NCBI GenBank assembly: GCA_030549775.1
Contig: CM060171.1
Coordinates: 59,454,360-59,518,359 of the forward strand
DNA from: Tamarix chinensis
Lineage: Eukaryota; Streptophyta; Magnoliopsida; Caryophyllales; Tamaricaceae
DNA: 64,000 nt
Direction of reading: 5' to 3'
Below the pieces are notes generated by a model. It was not told where the DNA came from, searched no databases, and saw only the letters and a program-made list of their open reading frames with translations. Positions 1-11,735 of this stretch are shown in pieces (position 1 is the stretch's first letter; the number at the start of each line of letters is the position of its first letter). The position numbers were made by a program, and so were the translations under genes.

Positions 1-401
1 ATGTGAGCATGTGATTAATAATATGTTATTAATTGATATTTGTTTATTATTATAGCTTTATAATGTTGTGCTTTTACGCAAAAAAAAAATTGGTAAAATT
101 AAAATATCATTGGTGAATAAGTAAGTTTATAATAAAATTAGGAAAAATAAATAAAATTTAAATAATAATATATTTTTAAAAGCTTTAAATAAATAATAAT
201 ACATGTATATTTTTTATCATCATAACTGATTAATATCGAATTTAGTTTTGTTGAGTCGTTTCAAGTCTGGTTAATAGTGGGTTTACTTGGTTGAGGATTG
301 GGTTGATAACGAGTCCAGTTGATGTCGAGTTACAGGTTAGAGTTCGAGTCAGATTTTTTAATTATGTATATAGGATGCCGATATTTTTTCCTCACTTAAA
401 G
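1..401. other. AT-rich flank, no gene seen
   Basis: This stretch is strongly AT-rich with no reading frame or motif that could be assigned. It precedes the first family L LTR start at 402. It may be older repeat sequence. Confidence 0.5.
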
Positions 402-659
402 TGTAATATTCCAAAATTTTATAACCTTAATTTTAAATGTTTAGTTTTTTATCTCAAAATTTAACTCTTATATATTAACTTAGTTATTTCTATTAATCTT
501 GATTTGCAAACCCAAATAGTTTTTTTAATAAATTATTATAATTATTATATATCCTAAGCTGATAAATTTTATTCGGTTTATTTTTATAATCCAATATCTT
601 AAATCTAGATAAATTAATTTGATCTTAAACCTAAATTTAACCTAAGTCTAATTCTATTC

Positions 660-1140
660 CTAAATTTTTTCTTTATTTTTCTTTTACTTTTTCTTCTTCT
701 CCTTTTTTTTCTTTCCTATGCCCAGGCCACTTTTTCTTTTTCTTTTTCTCTCCCTAGCTAACCCTAACCCACTTCCTTTTTATTCTTCCCCAACCTACCT
801 AGCCCAACCTGTCACCCATTTCTTTCTTTTCTTCTCCCCCTTCTGAGCCCAAACAACCCCCAATGCACCCCTATCTCTATCATCTCCCTCAGAATACCCA
901 AGCATGCCCCCTTATACACCCAACTCCCCCTGCTCCACCCTACACCATGCTTGTCTCCCTTTTCTCTTCAACCAAAATAGCCCTTGTCCTTCTCCCTTGT
1001 GTACCCCATTTCCCTTCCATTTCTGGCTCCTACGACCAACTCCCCCAACCTACATCAAACACACCTTACAACCCCTGGAACCCTATGCCACTAGTCGTAC
1101 CACCACCAACTCCCGCCTACCTACCCTGCATGCCTAAAAT
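660..1140 (+). repeat. Polypyrimidine tract of family L copy L1
   Basis: This is a long C/T-rich stretch on the + strand with frequent CCCTT, CCACC and TTCTT words. Equivalent tracts occur at about 8190-9440 and 39030-40290 on the + strand. They occur at about 33760-34600 and 35690-36680 on the - strand. Proline/serine-rich open frames in it are a composition effect rather than genes. Confidence 0.75.
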
Positions 1141-1805
1141 TACCCATGTCCACATCCATTTCTCCCTTCCCTTTCACCCACTAACCATGTGCATGCATGT
1201 GACACAAATCTTCAAGGAGGATGAAGATTAGTGGGGATGTAGTTAGATTTAGGATTATTTTGGCTATTATTTGTGAAGAAGAAGTAGAAAAATTCAAGCA
1301 AGAACTCAAAAAGAATGCAATAAGAATTCAAAAAATTCAACAAGATTCAAATAAATTCAATTTGAATATCACTAATCTAAGATTATTCCAAATAGTCTTA
1401 GAAAGAGTATTCAATCACAAAGAGAGAATTAACCAAGTAAATTAATTGTGTTATATTTCAATATCAAAATCAACCAACATGTTACAATTGTTGATACTCC
1501 ATACCTTATATAGGATTTTAGGACATTGCTAACTAACACACTAATTTACCCACATGACACACAAATGGCTAACTAGCACATAACTAGGATTGCAGTGTAT
1601 TTATATCTTATATAATACATGAATCAACAAGAATTTTACAAATAAAGTAAGATAAGATTACATGAAAACAATTAACAAGAATATAATCAAAATTATGATT
1701 TTGACTTTGAAATATTGACTAGGTCTTCTTGATTTTGACTTTCATGCCTAATAGTTTCCTTTGTAATAGCTTGTAACATGTGAAAATCTTAAGTATCTTG
1801 ACTCC

Positions 1806-2207
1806 TTAAATGAATTGATCTTTTTCCTGTAAATATGTTATATACCTGCAAAAATGACTTAAACCAATATCATTAAGGTTATTCAAAGCATTATCATCAA
1901 AGACAAACAATGTGATGAGCTCCAAAACTAAGTATACCAAATCATTACCATGAGGAACATCTATGGATGATCCTACATCATTTTTTCCAAGCTGAGAAGA
2001 ATTTGTCCTCAAATTGATATCATTAAAATAAGGAGACAAATCACCCACATTAAATGTCCTTAAAACATTGCTATATGATTCAGGTAGTTCAAGTTCATAA
2101 GCATTATCTCTAAATTTTATAAGGATTTTAAATTGTCCATTCACTTGTGACATTAGTTTATTTTTTCTTAGGCTTAGAAATCTTTCTTTACGTAAATGTA
2201 ACCACAT
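1806..2207 (-). pseudogene. Integrase C-terminal part, CRM/Reina-type
   Basis: The translated frame contains WLHLRKERF, then RKNKLM, then DNAYELELP and FNVGDLSPY. These are hallmarks of the integrase C-terminal domain in CRM/Reina-type Ty3/gypsy elements. After SPY the frame continues for about 70 residues and ends in FCRYITYLQEKDQFI and a stop. This tail resembles the frame at 28286-28552. The fragment overlaps the next integrase piece in another frame at 2174-2207, so at least one frameshift separates them. It is not a functional gene. Confidence 0.8.
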
Positions 2208-3180
2208 GAAATCACCAAGAGAATATACCTATTGACTACGATGTTTATTAGCTTATTTTTAATATTTTCACTAGCTATTTCTAGGTTATCCTTAATTTGT
2301 TGATGAAACTTTTTGAAAAATTCAACTCGTTCCTTAGCATCATAATTATTAAGTTCACCTTTCCTTAAGGGTTCCGTATCGACTAGTATATAAGGATTCA
2401 CCCCATACACAATTTCAAATGGACTCATATGTGTAGTACTTGAAGGGCTACGATTATAAGTAAACTCTGCATAAACTAACTTAATATCCCAATCTATAGA
2501 ACTTTTACTTACTAATCCTCTTAACAATGTGCCAAGAGTACGGTTAGTAACTTAAGTATGTCCATCAGCTTGTGGATAATATGAAGTACTAAATAATAAC
2601 TCCGTGACTAACATATGCCACAATGTTTTCCAAAAATAACTAAGAAACTTGACATTCCTATCTGATACAATACTTTAAGGTATGGCATGAAGTCTTACAA
2701 TTTTCTTAAAATACAAGTTTGCAACATGTGTAGTATCATTAGTCTTATGGCAGGGAATAAAATGAGCCATCTTAGAAAATCTATCCACCATGATCATAAT
2801 AGAATCCTTACTCCTTTTACATTCTAGGAAACCCTAAGATGAAGTCCATGCTAACCTGTTCCCATGGTTGAATAGGCACAAGTAATGGTGTATATAAACC
2901 TTTGTGAAAGAAACTCTTACTTTTTTTATAAGTAACACATTGGTTTATTATAATTTGTACACCTTTTATCATGTGTGGCTAATAGAAATTTTCTTTTAAT
3001 ATTTCTAATTTAGCACCAAAATGTCCTACAATAGCTCCTTCATGTACCTACATGACAAGTAAATCTCTTATGCTTGATCTTGGTATAAAAAAATTTATTA
3101 AGTTTAAATAAAAAACCATCTTGTATAGTGTAATTACCATGAATTCCATTTTCTTTACACAATTGATATTCTTCATGAAA
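2174..3180 (-). pseudogene. Integrase core region, CRM/Reina-type, broken
   Basis: The clearest frame (2527-2174) reads LRGLVSKSSIDWDIKL, then AEFTYNRSPSSTTHMSPFE and VYGVNPY. This is the end of the integrase catalytic core of Ty3/gypsy elements. Sequence from about 2530 to 3180 continues the core and the zinc-binding part towards the N-terminus in pieces broken by stops and frameshifts. For example, the reverse complement around 2740-2800 gives a [15 protein letters not shown] segment. The catalytic triad cannot be followed in one frame. The fragment is decayed. Confidence 0.75.
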
Positions 3181-3222
3181 GTCTTTGTCATTAGGATACA
3201 TCTCTTTTAACATTTTAAATCC

Positions 3223-3435
3223 TCATAACTTCACATCTAACTTTAAAAGTAAGAAAAATCTCTTAGAAAGAGATTCGGCCACTATATTTTCTTTACCATC
3301 CAAGTGTTTGACAGATAACACAAAAGTTTTTAAGAATCTTACCCACTTTACATGTCTAGGACTTACTTTCTTTTTACCATACAAATATTTTAAACTTTCA
3401 TGATGATAATGTAGTAAAAAGGATTTAGGCCTCAA
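3223..3435 (-). pseudogene. RNase H fragment, CRM/Reina-type
   Basis: The 70-residue frame contains HYHHESLKYLYGKKKVSPRH and then KWVRFLKTF, HLDGKENIVAESLSKR. This matches the plant Ty3/gypsy RNase H pattern (DHESLKYL...RHAKWVEFL...GKENVVADALSRR). The frame has no upstream reverse transcriptase, so the element is truncated at about 3470. The reading direction agrees with the integrase pieces at 1806-3180. Confidence 0.85.
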
Positions 3436-4659
3436 ATAAGGACTCCATATCTCTAAACTTCATATAATGGCCTCAATTATAATGACAGGTTGTGCCATTG
3501 CTAGCCTCCCTTACTCGGCAACCCCAACCAATCCCCTCTTTGTTACACAAGTTTTAGCCGAGACCTCCTTTGTTAATTATATCAATAATTCTAATTATGT
3601 TTTGTTAATTTTTCTTAGGTGATATTGTAGAAGTTCTGGAAAAATCAAATTAAGATAAGCATGCTTAGAGATCGGAGCCTTTATTAATAAGGATACTAGT
3701 CGATGTTTAGGGTTTTGTGTTTATTGTTTGTATGATGATGTTTTCTATCATGCTATTGTTATTATCTTATTAAATTCATGTTGTTAATATTATGATATGA
3801 TAATGTGTATGATATGATAGAAAGAGGGTACGAATAATGAAAGATGTGATGGTATGTTGATTTCTGTGCTAAGTCATATTTTGTGGAAGAACATAATTTG
3901 TGGAAGAATAATATGGAACTAATGAAGTATTATAATTGGTAAATGCCTATATTTAAGATTTATGTTGATAAAAGGAGGATTTGGAAATAACGACATTGAG
4001 GATATAAGATTTTCGTAAAATAAGGACTATCGGTTATCTTTAAGGGCATTTTGGTCAAAATGAGCTGATAGGGGAATTTTGGTATTTTAAAAATTTATAT
4101 GAATTATAATATGCTACTAATTCCATGTGAAGTGTTTGAGAGTGATTAGGAATGCCCTAGGTTATTTAGATATGAAAATAACCTAATTTGAAAATAATAG
4201 ACTTAAAACGGTAATGTTATTATCACATGTGTAAAATGTTAGAGTTAGGCCACAAATTTTGGATATTTTATTCATATGGTAATTTAAGGATTTATATTTA
4301 ATTTATTAATTATATGATCCTTATGAGAAAAGTTATGACTTACCTGTGAAATTAAAATTTTGGGAGCTTTGGAAAAAATAATTTTAGAGATAGGGTTATT
4401 AATGCATATGTAAGAATTAGGAGTTAGACCTTGAATTTTGGGTATGTTAATAATGATAATATATGAGGAATATATACTAAATTTGGTCGATAAATGATCA
4501 ATATGGGAGGAGTTATGTCTAAATTGTGAATTTAGGATTTCTAGGGGATAATAAGCATCTTAACCTTCAAGAACGGTCCTGTTATATGTATGTTGATGTC
4601 TCGCTTACCTTAATCATGTTTTTAATCATAAAAAATTATAAATAAGACACTAATTATTT

Positions 4660-5095
4660 AAAGTGAAAGATCCTATAAGTCGGATAGAGGTGTTTTATAA
4701 GTCTGCTTCACCGGCTTAATAATAGTGGCTATGGGCGTCTTGTCATAGGAGATGCATCAGACCATTCTACCGGTTTAAGAATAATGGGGACTAATATCAA
4801 CATGAAAGATAATATGATTTTGATATAAGTAACCAATGATTAATACACTAATCACTTATAGTGAAAGATTACGTGAGTCAAGACCAAGGTGTAGGAGTCT
4901 GTTCCACCTGCTTAATAATAGTAGGCAGGTGTGTTTTGTCCTGGGAGGTACTTCAGAACGCTCTACCGGTTTAATAATAGTGGCTAGGAATTTTTTGTCC
5001 TGGGAGTGTAGAGTCCATTCCACTGACTTAATAATAGTGTCCAGGAGCATTATGTCCTAGGAGGTGCTTCAGACCGCTCCACCGATTTAAGATAA
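4660..5095 (+). repeat. Hairpin array of copy L1
   Basis: Two blocks each open with an AGTGAAAGAT header and then carry repeats of a CCACCGG(n)TAATAATAGTGG-like core followed by a GTGTTTTGTCCTGGGAG-like spacer. The cores pair CCAC with GTGG, so each could form a short imperfect hairpin. The same module recurs at about 6170-6420, 12690-13100, 34605-34940, 43300-43690, 45180-45440 and 54790-55165. Confidence 0.75.
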
Positions 5096-5104
5096 TGGGT
5101 TTTG

Positions 5105-5469
5105 GGATATTGAGATGAGGATATGTACTCTCAAGATCACACCAACCATCCATATTTGATGAGATATGAGCTATTCAACTAGATAATATCAAGCTTGAAA
5201 AGATAAGATGGGTGATTGCCGAGGGTAGAGCCATTGGATCTTAGATATTTGAGGATGGCAGCATCAAATTCTAAGGTAGTTGATACATTCCATAGCTTTA
5301 TAGAGCTTAAGAGGAAGATTCTTGAGGAGAGTCACAATATGCCTTATTCCATCCATCTTGAAGAGGATAAGATATACAAGGTCCTAAAATAGATATAGTA
5401 GTAGTCTCATATAAAGCGAGAGGTTGCAGACCTTACAACTAGATGCTTAACCTATTAAAAGTTCAAGAT
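5105..5469 (+). pseudogene. Tekay-type integrase, piece 1 (zinc-binding region)
   Basis: Around 5130-5260 a frame reads QPSIFDEI and LEKIRWVIAEGRA, then EDGSIKF, like the segment before the integrase in Tekay/Del elements. From about 5300 it reads LKRKILEESHN, YSIHLEEDKIY and IKREVADLTTRCLTY, which is the H2C2 zinc-binding domain. Internal stops and frameshifts are present. The reading continues at 7025 after the LTR-like insertion. The junction with L1 near 5095-5125 shows that the rest of gag-pol is deleted. Confidence 0.8.
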
Positions 5470-5474
5470 CAAGA

Positions 5475-7024
5475 ACAAGTTTTAATACCTTGAATTTAAC
5501 CTAACTCTAATTCTATATGATTAATATTGTAATCTCATCCTAATTATTTAATCTTAATTTTAAACCTAACTCTAACCCTAATACTAAACTTATTTTCCAT
5601 TTCCTTTTCCCCTTTTACCTTTTCTTTATTCTTTTCCTTTTCCCTTTTCTTCTTTTCCTTCCCTAGTCTTCTTTTTCCCATCGTGACTTCTTCCTTCCCT
5701 ATCCAAATCCCTTTTGTTTCCTTCTTTTGAGGCATTTAGATAAGATAAGGGTATTTTTGGTCAATATGGATTAAATATGAAAATTTTAGTACTTCTAATG
5801 TGATATTAGTTTAAAATATACTAAGAATGTTGCATGAAATACTTGGGGTAGTTAGGAGTATCATAAGTATAATAAAAGAGGAAAATGGCTTATATTATGA
5901 ATAATAAGCCTCGAGGTAGGCTTATTATTACATGTATAAGATATTAAATTTAGAACTTGATTTTAAACTATATTGTTAATAATGTTATTTTATAATGGTG
6001 TACTCAATTTGGTGATTATTTAAACTATATTGTTAATAGAGGAGTTGTGGCCATTTTCCTTAGGGAATGACCCAAATCACATTTGGTTGTGTTTTATGTA
6101 CCTTGCATATTTATATTAAATATATATGATAACATCGAGATAACCAATAATCTAATAAAACATTAAGACATAAAGTGAAAGAGTACATAAGTCAGGACCG
6201 AGGTGTTTTAGTCCACTCCACTAAATAATAACAGTAGGCAGGAGTGTTTTTCCCTAGGAGGTATTTCAGACCATTCTATTAGTTTAATAATAATGTCCAA
6301 GAGCATGTTTCTTTAGGAGGTGTAAATTCCATTCCACTGTCTTAATAATAGTAGCCAGACGTGTTTTTCCCAAGGAGGTATTTATGTATGTTTCATTAAA
6401 TTAAGAATAATTGGGTCCCTAAACTTAACGTAATTAAATGGATTGTAAGTATACCTGATAATGGAACTCTGGATTAACACTACTATTGCACCGTATCTTC
6501 TTTAATCAATTTGCATGATGATTTTTTTTTGTGTTACCTTATGTACTCGTACTCCCTTCATATGACTATATTGTTAGCTTATTCATTAAGTAGCATAATG
6601 ATCATCTTCATCATGGATACTACTCATTCCCATGAGCAGACAACCCAGATTTTACTATACATGCCACCACTGTTTAGAATATTTCACTGCTCATGATGCT
6701 TTGTCTATGGAGGAGTGATTATGCTATCTTTAGGGTTTGGATGTAAAGTTGATGTTGTCTAATACTTAGTTTTTATCTAGATGTTTTTTTAGAATCTTAG
6801 TTTAAATGGATCTCTTTTGGTTATAATTTTATCTATTGTGTACTCAGAGTTAAACTTCAACTCTTATCTAAGTTTATGTCGATTTATCTCATTCTATATT
6901 TATCATGATGTAAAGAATGGTTTGGTGAGCCAAAATTATATCAAGTACAATGATAAAGCCCTATTCTTATTATTATGCTTTCGCTAAAATGAAATTTTTC
7001 GCTAGTAAAATTTGGAGTATTACA
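5475..7024 (+). mobile_element. Short family L unit (copy L2) inside the Tekay integrase
   Basis: This unit splits the integrase zinc-binding domain from its core. It ends in TTTGGAGTATTACA at 7024, a family L 3' end. The 5-bp word caaga lies just before 5475 (5470-5474) and just after 7024 (7025-7029), which fits a target duplication. The start is not TG but resembles the family L interior at AAAATTTTATAACCTT, so the first dozen bases look changed or lost. It has a short polypyrimidine tract (5580-5720) and a hairpin array (6170-6420). At about 1.55 kb it is far shorter than the 5.9-kb units, by internal deletion. Confidence 0.6.
6170..6420 (+). repeat. Hairpin array of copy L2
   Basis: It opens with a header near AAAGTGAAAGAGTACATAAG and carries CCACTAAATAATAACAGTAGG- and CCACTGTCTTAATAATAGT-like cores with TTTTTCCCTAGGAGG spacers. 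It is a degenerate version of the family L array. Confidence 0.6.
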
Positions 7025-7895
7025 CAAGAGCCCATCAATGTTTATTCATCCATTAGAGGTTATAGAGTGGAAGTGCTATAATGTCTCTATGGGTTTGGTG
7101 GTTGGGTTACCGAGGACTTGCAATGGCTCAAACTCAATTTAGGTTATAAACAACCATTTAACCAAGTCAATAATGTTTATACCGATGAAGTTGATGTAGA
7201 TTTTGGAGTAGATGGCTTGTGCTTACATGAAGCAAATAGTAAAATACCATGTGGTGCCTAAGAGTATCCTAACTACCCTGAGTATATCATATTTTAGTCC
7301 CACTCTTGGAAAAGCTATAGGAAAATTTTGAGACACAACTAAATATGAGCATCGCCTTATATTCGACTACAGACGATTAGACCAAGCACATTATTCTAAC
7401 CTTGGAGGATATGCTTTAGACGTGCTTACTTGAGTTTCAAGACTACTCAAAGGGCTACTTGGATCTAATAGATTTTTTTCTACAACAACAGTTATCACAA
7501 GAGCATAGGGATGACACCTTTTGAGGTACTCTATGGATGGAGGTATCATAGTCCTTTATGTTGGAGTAACTCAAGCAAGATAGTTATGTTAGGATCTAAG
7601 ATGGTAGAGGAAAATACTAAGTATAGCAAGCTAACTCAGGATCAAACAAAGGCTTCCTAGGATTGGCATAAGAGTTTTGCAAATCTGCATATGAAGTGGG
7701 TGATTGAGTCCTTTTAAAGGTGTTGCCCACCAAGAAAGCGATGTGTTTTGGTTGGAAGTGCAAGCTCAACTAAAGGTATACTAGGTCATATAAGATTCTA
7801 GATTGGGTTGGAGATGTTACATAGCAACTCACTTTATCAATGGAGTTTTCATGTGTGCATAAACTATTTCATGTCTCCCATTTACGGAAGTACAT
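7025..7895 (+). pseudogene. Tekay-type integrase, piece 2 (core and C-terminal part)
   Basis: Just after the L2 insertion the frame gives PLEVIEWKCYNVSM and then LVVGLPRT, matching the start of the integrase core (PEWKWE.I.MDFVVGLPR). Further on come an HGVPK-like remnant, NNSYHKSIGMTPFEVLYG, and near 7870 HVSHLRKYI in a third frame. Stops and frameshifts are frequent. Piece 3 follows at 13852, after the 5,956-bp insertion. The element is Tekay/Del-like by these motifs, and no complete catalytic triad could be traced. Confidence 0.8.
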
Positions 7896-8189
7896 TGTAA
7901 TATCCCAAAATTTTAAAACTTCGAATTTAATAATTCATCTTCATTTGGGATAATTTAATTTTTAAATTATCAATTTTATTATTTTGTAGACTTATAATTT
8001 TTAAAAATGCATATGATTATTTAATAAATTAAATAAATATTTTGTTATTTTATTATACTTGTTTTATTTAAATAATTTTTCAAACACATTTTTTACTAAA
8101 ATTATCATCTTAAATTAACATCTTAAATTTTAAATAAATTAATTTATTAAAATAATTTATCCATATAAATAATTAAGTACCCTTATTAT

Positions 8190-9440
8190 AAATATTTTTT
8201 TACTTTTCTTTCCTTTTTCCTTTTTTTTATTTCTCCTTTTTCCTCCTTTCTCCTTTTTCTTCTTTTCTCCCTTTCCTTGGGCCACCTGGCTTGCTTCTTC
8301 TTTTCCTCCCCCATTGGGTCGCTGGGCCCCTCCCCTTTATTCGCCCATCTAGTGTCCCCCTATTTCTTTTCTTTTCTTCCTTTCTTGGTTGGGCCAGTCT
8401 AACCTCCCTCTTACTTCCTTTTTCTCCCTTGCGTGCAAGCCGGCCTGCTCTACTTGTCTTCTCGCCCAATCGACCTATCCCCTTCTTCTTATTCTTCTTC
8501 TTCCTTCGCCCTTGCACCAAACCAAACAACCCCCATGTATGTACCTTGCCTGCAACCACAACCCTACACCTGCTCTCTCTCCCCAATCCCTTTTTCCTCC
8601 ATTTTTGACCATGCACGACCTCTCTCACATTCCCCCTCCTTCCCCTTTTCCTCCCTTCTTCTCCCTACCATATTCCCTGACCTATATCCTGCAACCACCT
8701 AACCCGACCATGCCATCTCTCCTTTCCCTCTTCCTTTTCTTCTCCTTATTTCCTCCTTCTCTGCCCATTTTCTATCCCCCTCGAGCTCCTCCTTCCCCTC
8801 CTTGTCGAGCTTTTTTCTCCATTCTTTCCTTCTTTTTATCCTCCCCTGTTTTTGCTTTGCCACCCTCAAATACTACCTCTGCTACCTTACCAACCACTAC
8901 ACCAACCCCCTAGCCTCCCCTACTTCCTCCCTACACCACCCAAGGACCACCACTCGCCCCTACAACCACCCTTCCTTTCCCTTCTCTTTTCTTCTTCTTC
9001 TCGACCTCTACACTGTACCACCACCTTGCACCATCATCTCCCCTCTTCAACCACCACCAAAGCCACCCCTCAACCCCTTGACACCTCCTCTACCACCTCC
9101 CTACCTCAGCCAACCGAGATCTTCCCTACAACCTTGTCATTTCTTCTCTTCTTTTTCCTTCCTTCTTCTTCTTCTCCCTTCCTTTGCACCACGTTTCAAG
9201 CCCTACCCCTGCCATCCCTGCCGCCCTGAGCCACCAATCTTTGACCCTCGACCACCACCTATACCATGAAATCCCTCCTGCACCTAGCCACTATCCTCAC
9301 TCCCCTCCACAAGCCCTTAACTAAAACCCTTAACCCTCACCTGAGCCTTTTTCTTTCCCTTCTCCTAACTCTCCTCTTTGCCTCATTTCCCCCTATTTTT
9401 GTGCATGTAGCTCACGCTGCCATACAGCGTGAGATCTACT
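8190..9440 (+). repeat. Polypyrimidine tract of copy L3
   Basis: This is about 1.25 kb of C/T-rich sequence. Its conceptual frames (for example 8852-9229) align with the reverse-strand frame at 36055-35636, sharing SLPYFLPTPP-like, LHHPxTT-like and TTSLPQP-like words. The match shows common descent of the two tracts rather than coding function, since frames drift and the amino acid content is only P/S/L/T/F. Confidence 0.75.
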
Positions 9441-9904
9441 GCATAGCCTAAGCCTACTCAACCCAAAATTTTGAGGTATAAATATAGTTAGTATTAGAAT
9501 GTATTTATAAGCTTTTTGGTAAAAAAACCATTCTTTTAATTTTCTTCTACTAATATGCTAGTTTTTTTTATTATTTCTAGGTATTAATTTTTACTAGTCA
9601 AAGCTTAAACTTTTAACCGGAGTACCAGGAAAGTTTAATTATTGTTGGAAATAAGGTAACCATTATACCCTACTAAAATGTGTAGATATACGTATTCTAG
9701 CACATTAGGGTTTTTGAATATATATGTGTGCATATTATGTGGTGTTAAGTATATCATGGTTTGTAGCATATGTTGAAAATTGGAATGAGAAGCATGTTAT
9801 ATTGTACCAAGTGTAGAAATAATGGTTAAGGAAGGAGCCTTGTCGTTAATAATAATGTTAGATGCATGTATATGTTATGATAAGCTAATGCGGACATTTG
9901 CTGT

Positions 9905-10690
9905 GGAGATAATGTTAATATGAGCCTTAGGGGCATTTTAGTAATTTTCTTGTACAAAGGTGTGGCCTAAATTAGTATGTATGGTAGGTGATAATGGGTA
10001 TTAATAATAAATAATAATAGTTTGTGACGTTAGATGATGCATATGGATCATGGGTGTTTATATTTTATGCAGTATGGGTATTTTAGTAAATTTTCCATAA
10101 GAAGGGAAATTGGTAATTTACGGTAATTTAATTCGTAAGAAGGGCAGTTTGGTAATTTTACATGGAAAAGGGGGTAATTTGGTGATGTTATGAGTAAAAA
10201 GGGTAGTTTGGTAAAATGTGAGATAAGAAGGGCATTTTAGTAATTTTACATGAAAAAGGAGGTAAATTGGTAATTTTATGAGTAAAAAGGTAATTTGCTA
10301 AATTATTAAATAAGAAGGGTATTTTGGTAATTTTGGCATAAAAAGGGGTAACTTGGTAATTTCATGAATAAAAGGGGTAAAATGGTAATTTAGTAAGTAA
10401 AAGGGGGTATTTTTGTAATTTGGCATGAAAGAGGGGTAACTTGGTAATTATACAAGTATGAGGGGTAATTTGGTAATTTAACAAGATGAGGGGTAAAGTT
10501 AGTAATTTAATAAGTATAAAGGGTAATTTGGTAATTTAACAAATACAAATGATATTTTGATAATTATACAAGAATGGGGTAATTTGGTAATTTAGTAAGT
10601 AAAAAAGGATAACTTGGTAACTTTACAAACAAAAGGAATATTTTAGTAATTTTGTAAGTATGAAGGGGTAAATTGGTAAGTTTCTTATAA
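9905..10690 (+). repeat. Minisatellite of GGTAATTTGGTAATTT type
   Basis: A degenerate tandem repeat with a period of roughly 30-35 bp has a consensus near aaaagGGGTAATTTGGTAATTTtacaagta. At least fifteen units can be counted by eye. A shorter cousin occurs at about 37560-38340 in another family L unit. Confidence 0.8.
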
Positions 10691-11735
10691 CATGTCAATG
10701 GATTTAATAAGCCTCCATAATAAGACATAAGGGATATTACATAATAGAATAAGGGTTTCTGGCCTTAGTATCACTTATTTAAGTATAACCATGGATCTTA
10801 TAAGGATAAGGGTATTTCCGTAAATCGGTGAATATCATAAGGCTAATGCATGATATAGGGTTGAATGGGTAATTAAGGGTATAATAGAATTTTTATTTTA
10901 TAATCATGCAAGAGGTGCCTTAGCTATTAATTATGCATAGAAAAGTGTGTTGGATGTATTAGAAGTACATGTTAGGGTTTACGTGTTCCAGGATCCTTTA
11001 GTAGAGAATACTTGATTCCATGACCGGTAGTATAATTATGATATCATAACCTATTATGGCATGTGAATAAATGTAAATGAATTCTATAATGAAAATAAAG
11101 GATAAGAGAAAGTCTTAGCCTTAGGGGTATTGTAGTCCTTTTAACCTAAGGTGCCTAAGTATAAGAATTGGAACCTAGGATGGCCTTAGTGGATTATTTA
11201 AGTTAACATGGTCAATAATACGAATAAAGATTACTTAATAATAACAGAAATAAATAAAAATAATTAATTATGTAATTGACGTGTTTCTTGTGGTCACTAT
11301 AATTAAGACATTAATAATTAAAGTGGAGGACCTCGAGATCGGGAATGGTGGCTCTTTAGAAGTCACTACCTTAAAGATGTGGTTTAGCCTATGATTATTC
11401 TGGATTTTGCTGGTGTGCCTACATCTTACTCTATCTAGTTTTACGGACCTATTTTGGGGATATGCATACCTATGCATTAGGTGTTCTTGTCGGTAGGGTA
11501 CTATATATCCTCATGCACCAGTACGACAAGGGTACATTTGCGTTCCTGGTTTGATAGTTGGAGGATATTGTGCTGCTTGTATGCTCCATTATGACTGGTG
11601 TACCTTTGTATCTCCGGGTTCCTAATCTCCCCCTCGAGTTAAATAAATGGAATTATTGTGTCAATTAAATGGAAAAATACTAATCATGTAAAGTGAAAGA
11701 TTATTTAGTAGGGCCTAGATTGATCATATCATTTG

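Larger units (their letters stand above)
1272..3470 (-). mobile_element. CRM/Reina-type chromovirus, 3' part (RNase H, integrase, 3' LTR), truncated
   Basis: On the reverse strand this fragment reads RNase H (3435-3223), integrase (about 3180-1806) and then non-coding sequence that is probably the rest of the 3' LTR down to about 1272. Gag, protease and most of the reverse transcriptase are missing. The integrase tail reads on into a segment (VTYLQEE/ITYLQEK-like) that also occurs upstream of gag in the + strand copy near 28.5 kb. That is expected if the pol frame ends inside the LTR, as known for CRM elements. It sits in family L copy L1, so it inserted after L1. The exact outer ends were not resolved. 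Confidence 0.75.
402..5095 (+). mobile_element. Family L LTR, 5' part (copy L1), with a nested reverse insertion
   Basis: The start TGTAATATTCCAAAATTTTA matches the starts of the other family L units. A polypyrimidine tract follows at about 660-1140. The unit is then interrupted by a reverse-strand chromovirus fragment at about 1272-3470. Family sequence resumes near 3540 and aligns by eye with 9530-9720, including the AGGTGATATTGTAGAAG region and the phrase ending in TTAGGGTTTT. A hairpin array occupies about 4660-5095. The unit stops there and runs straight into a Tekay-type integrase fragment, so its last 0.7 kb or so and the joining pol sequence appear deleted. Confidence 0.7.

Noticed and set aside
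8227..9451. Several open frames of 60-174 residues rich in P, S, L and T (also at 863-1231, 33798-34726, 35625-36074, 39824-40284)
   Set aside because: They lie in polypyrimidine tracts on the C/T-rich strand, overlap in several frames, lack domains, and their similarity to each other follows the shared DNA repeat.
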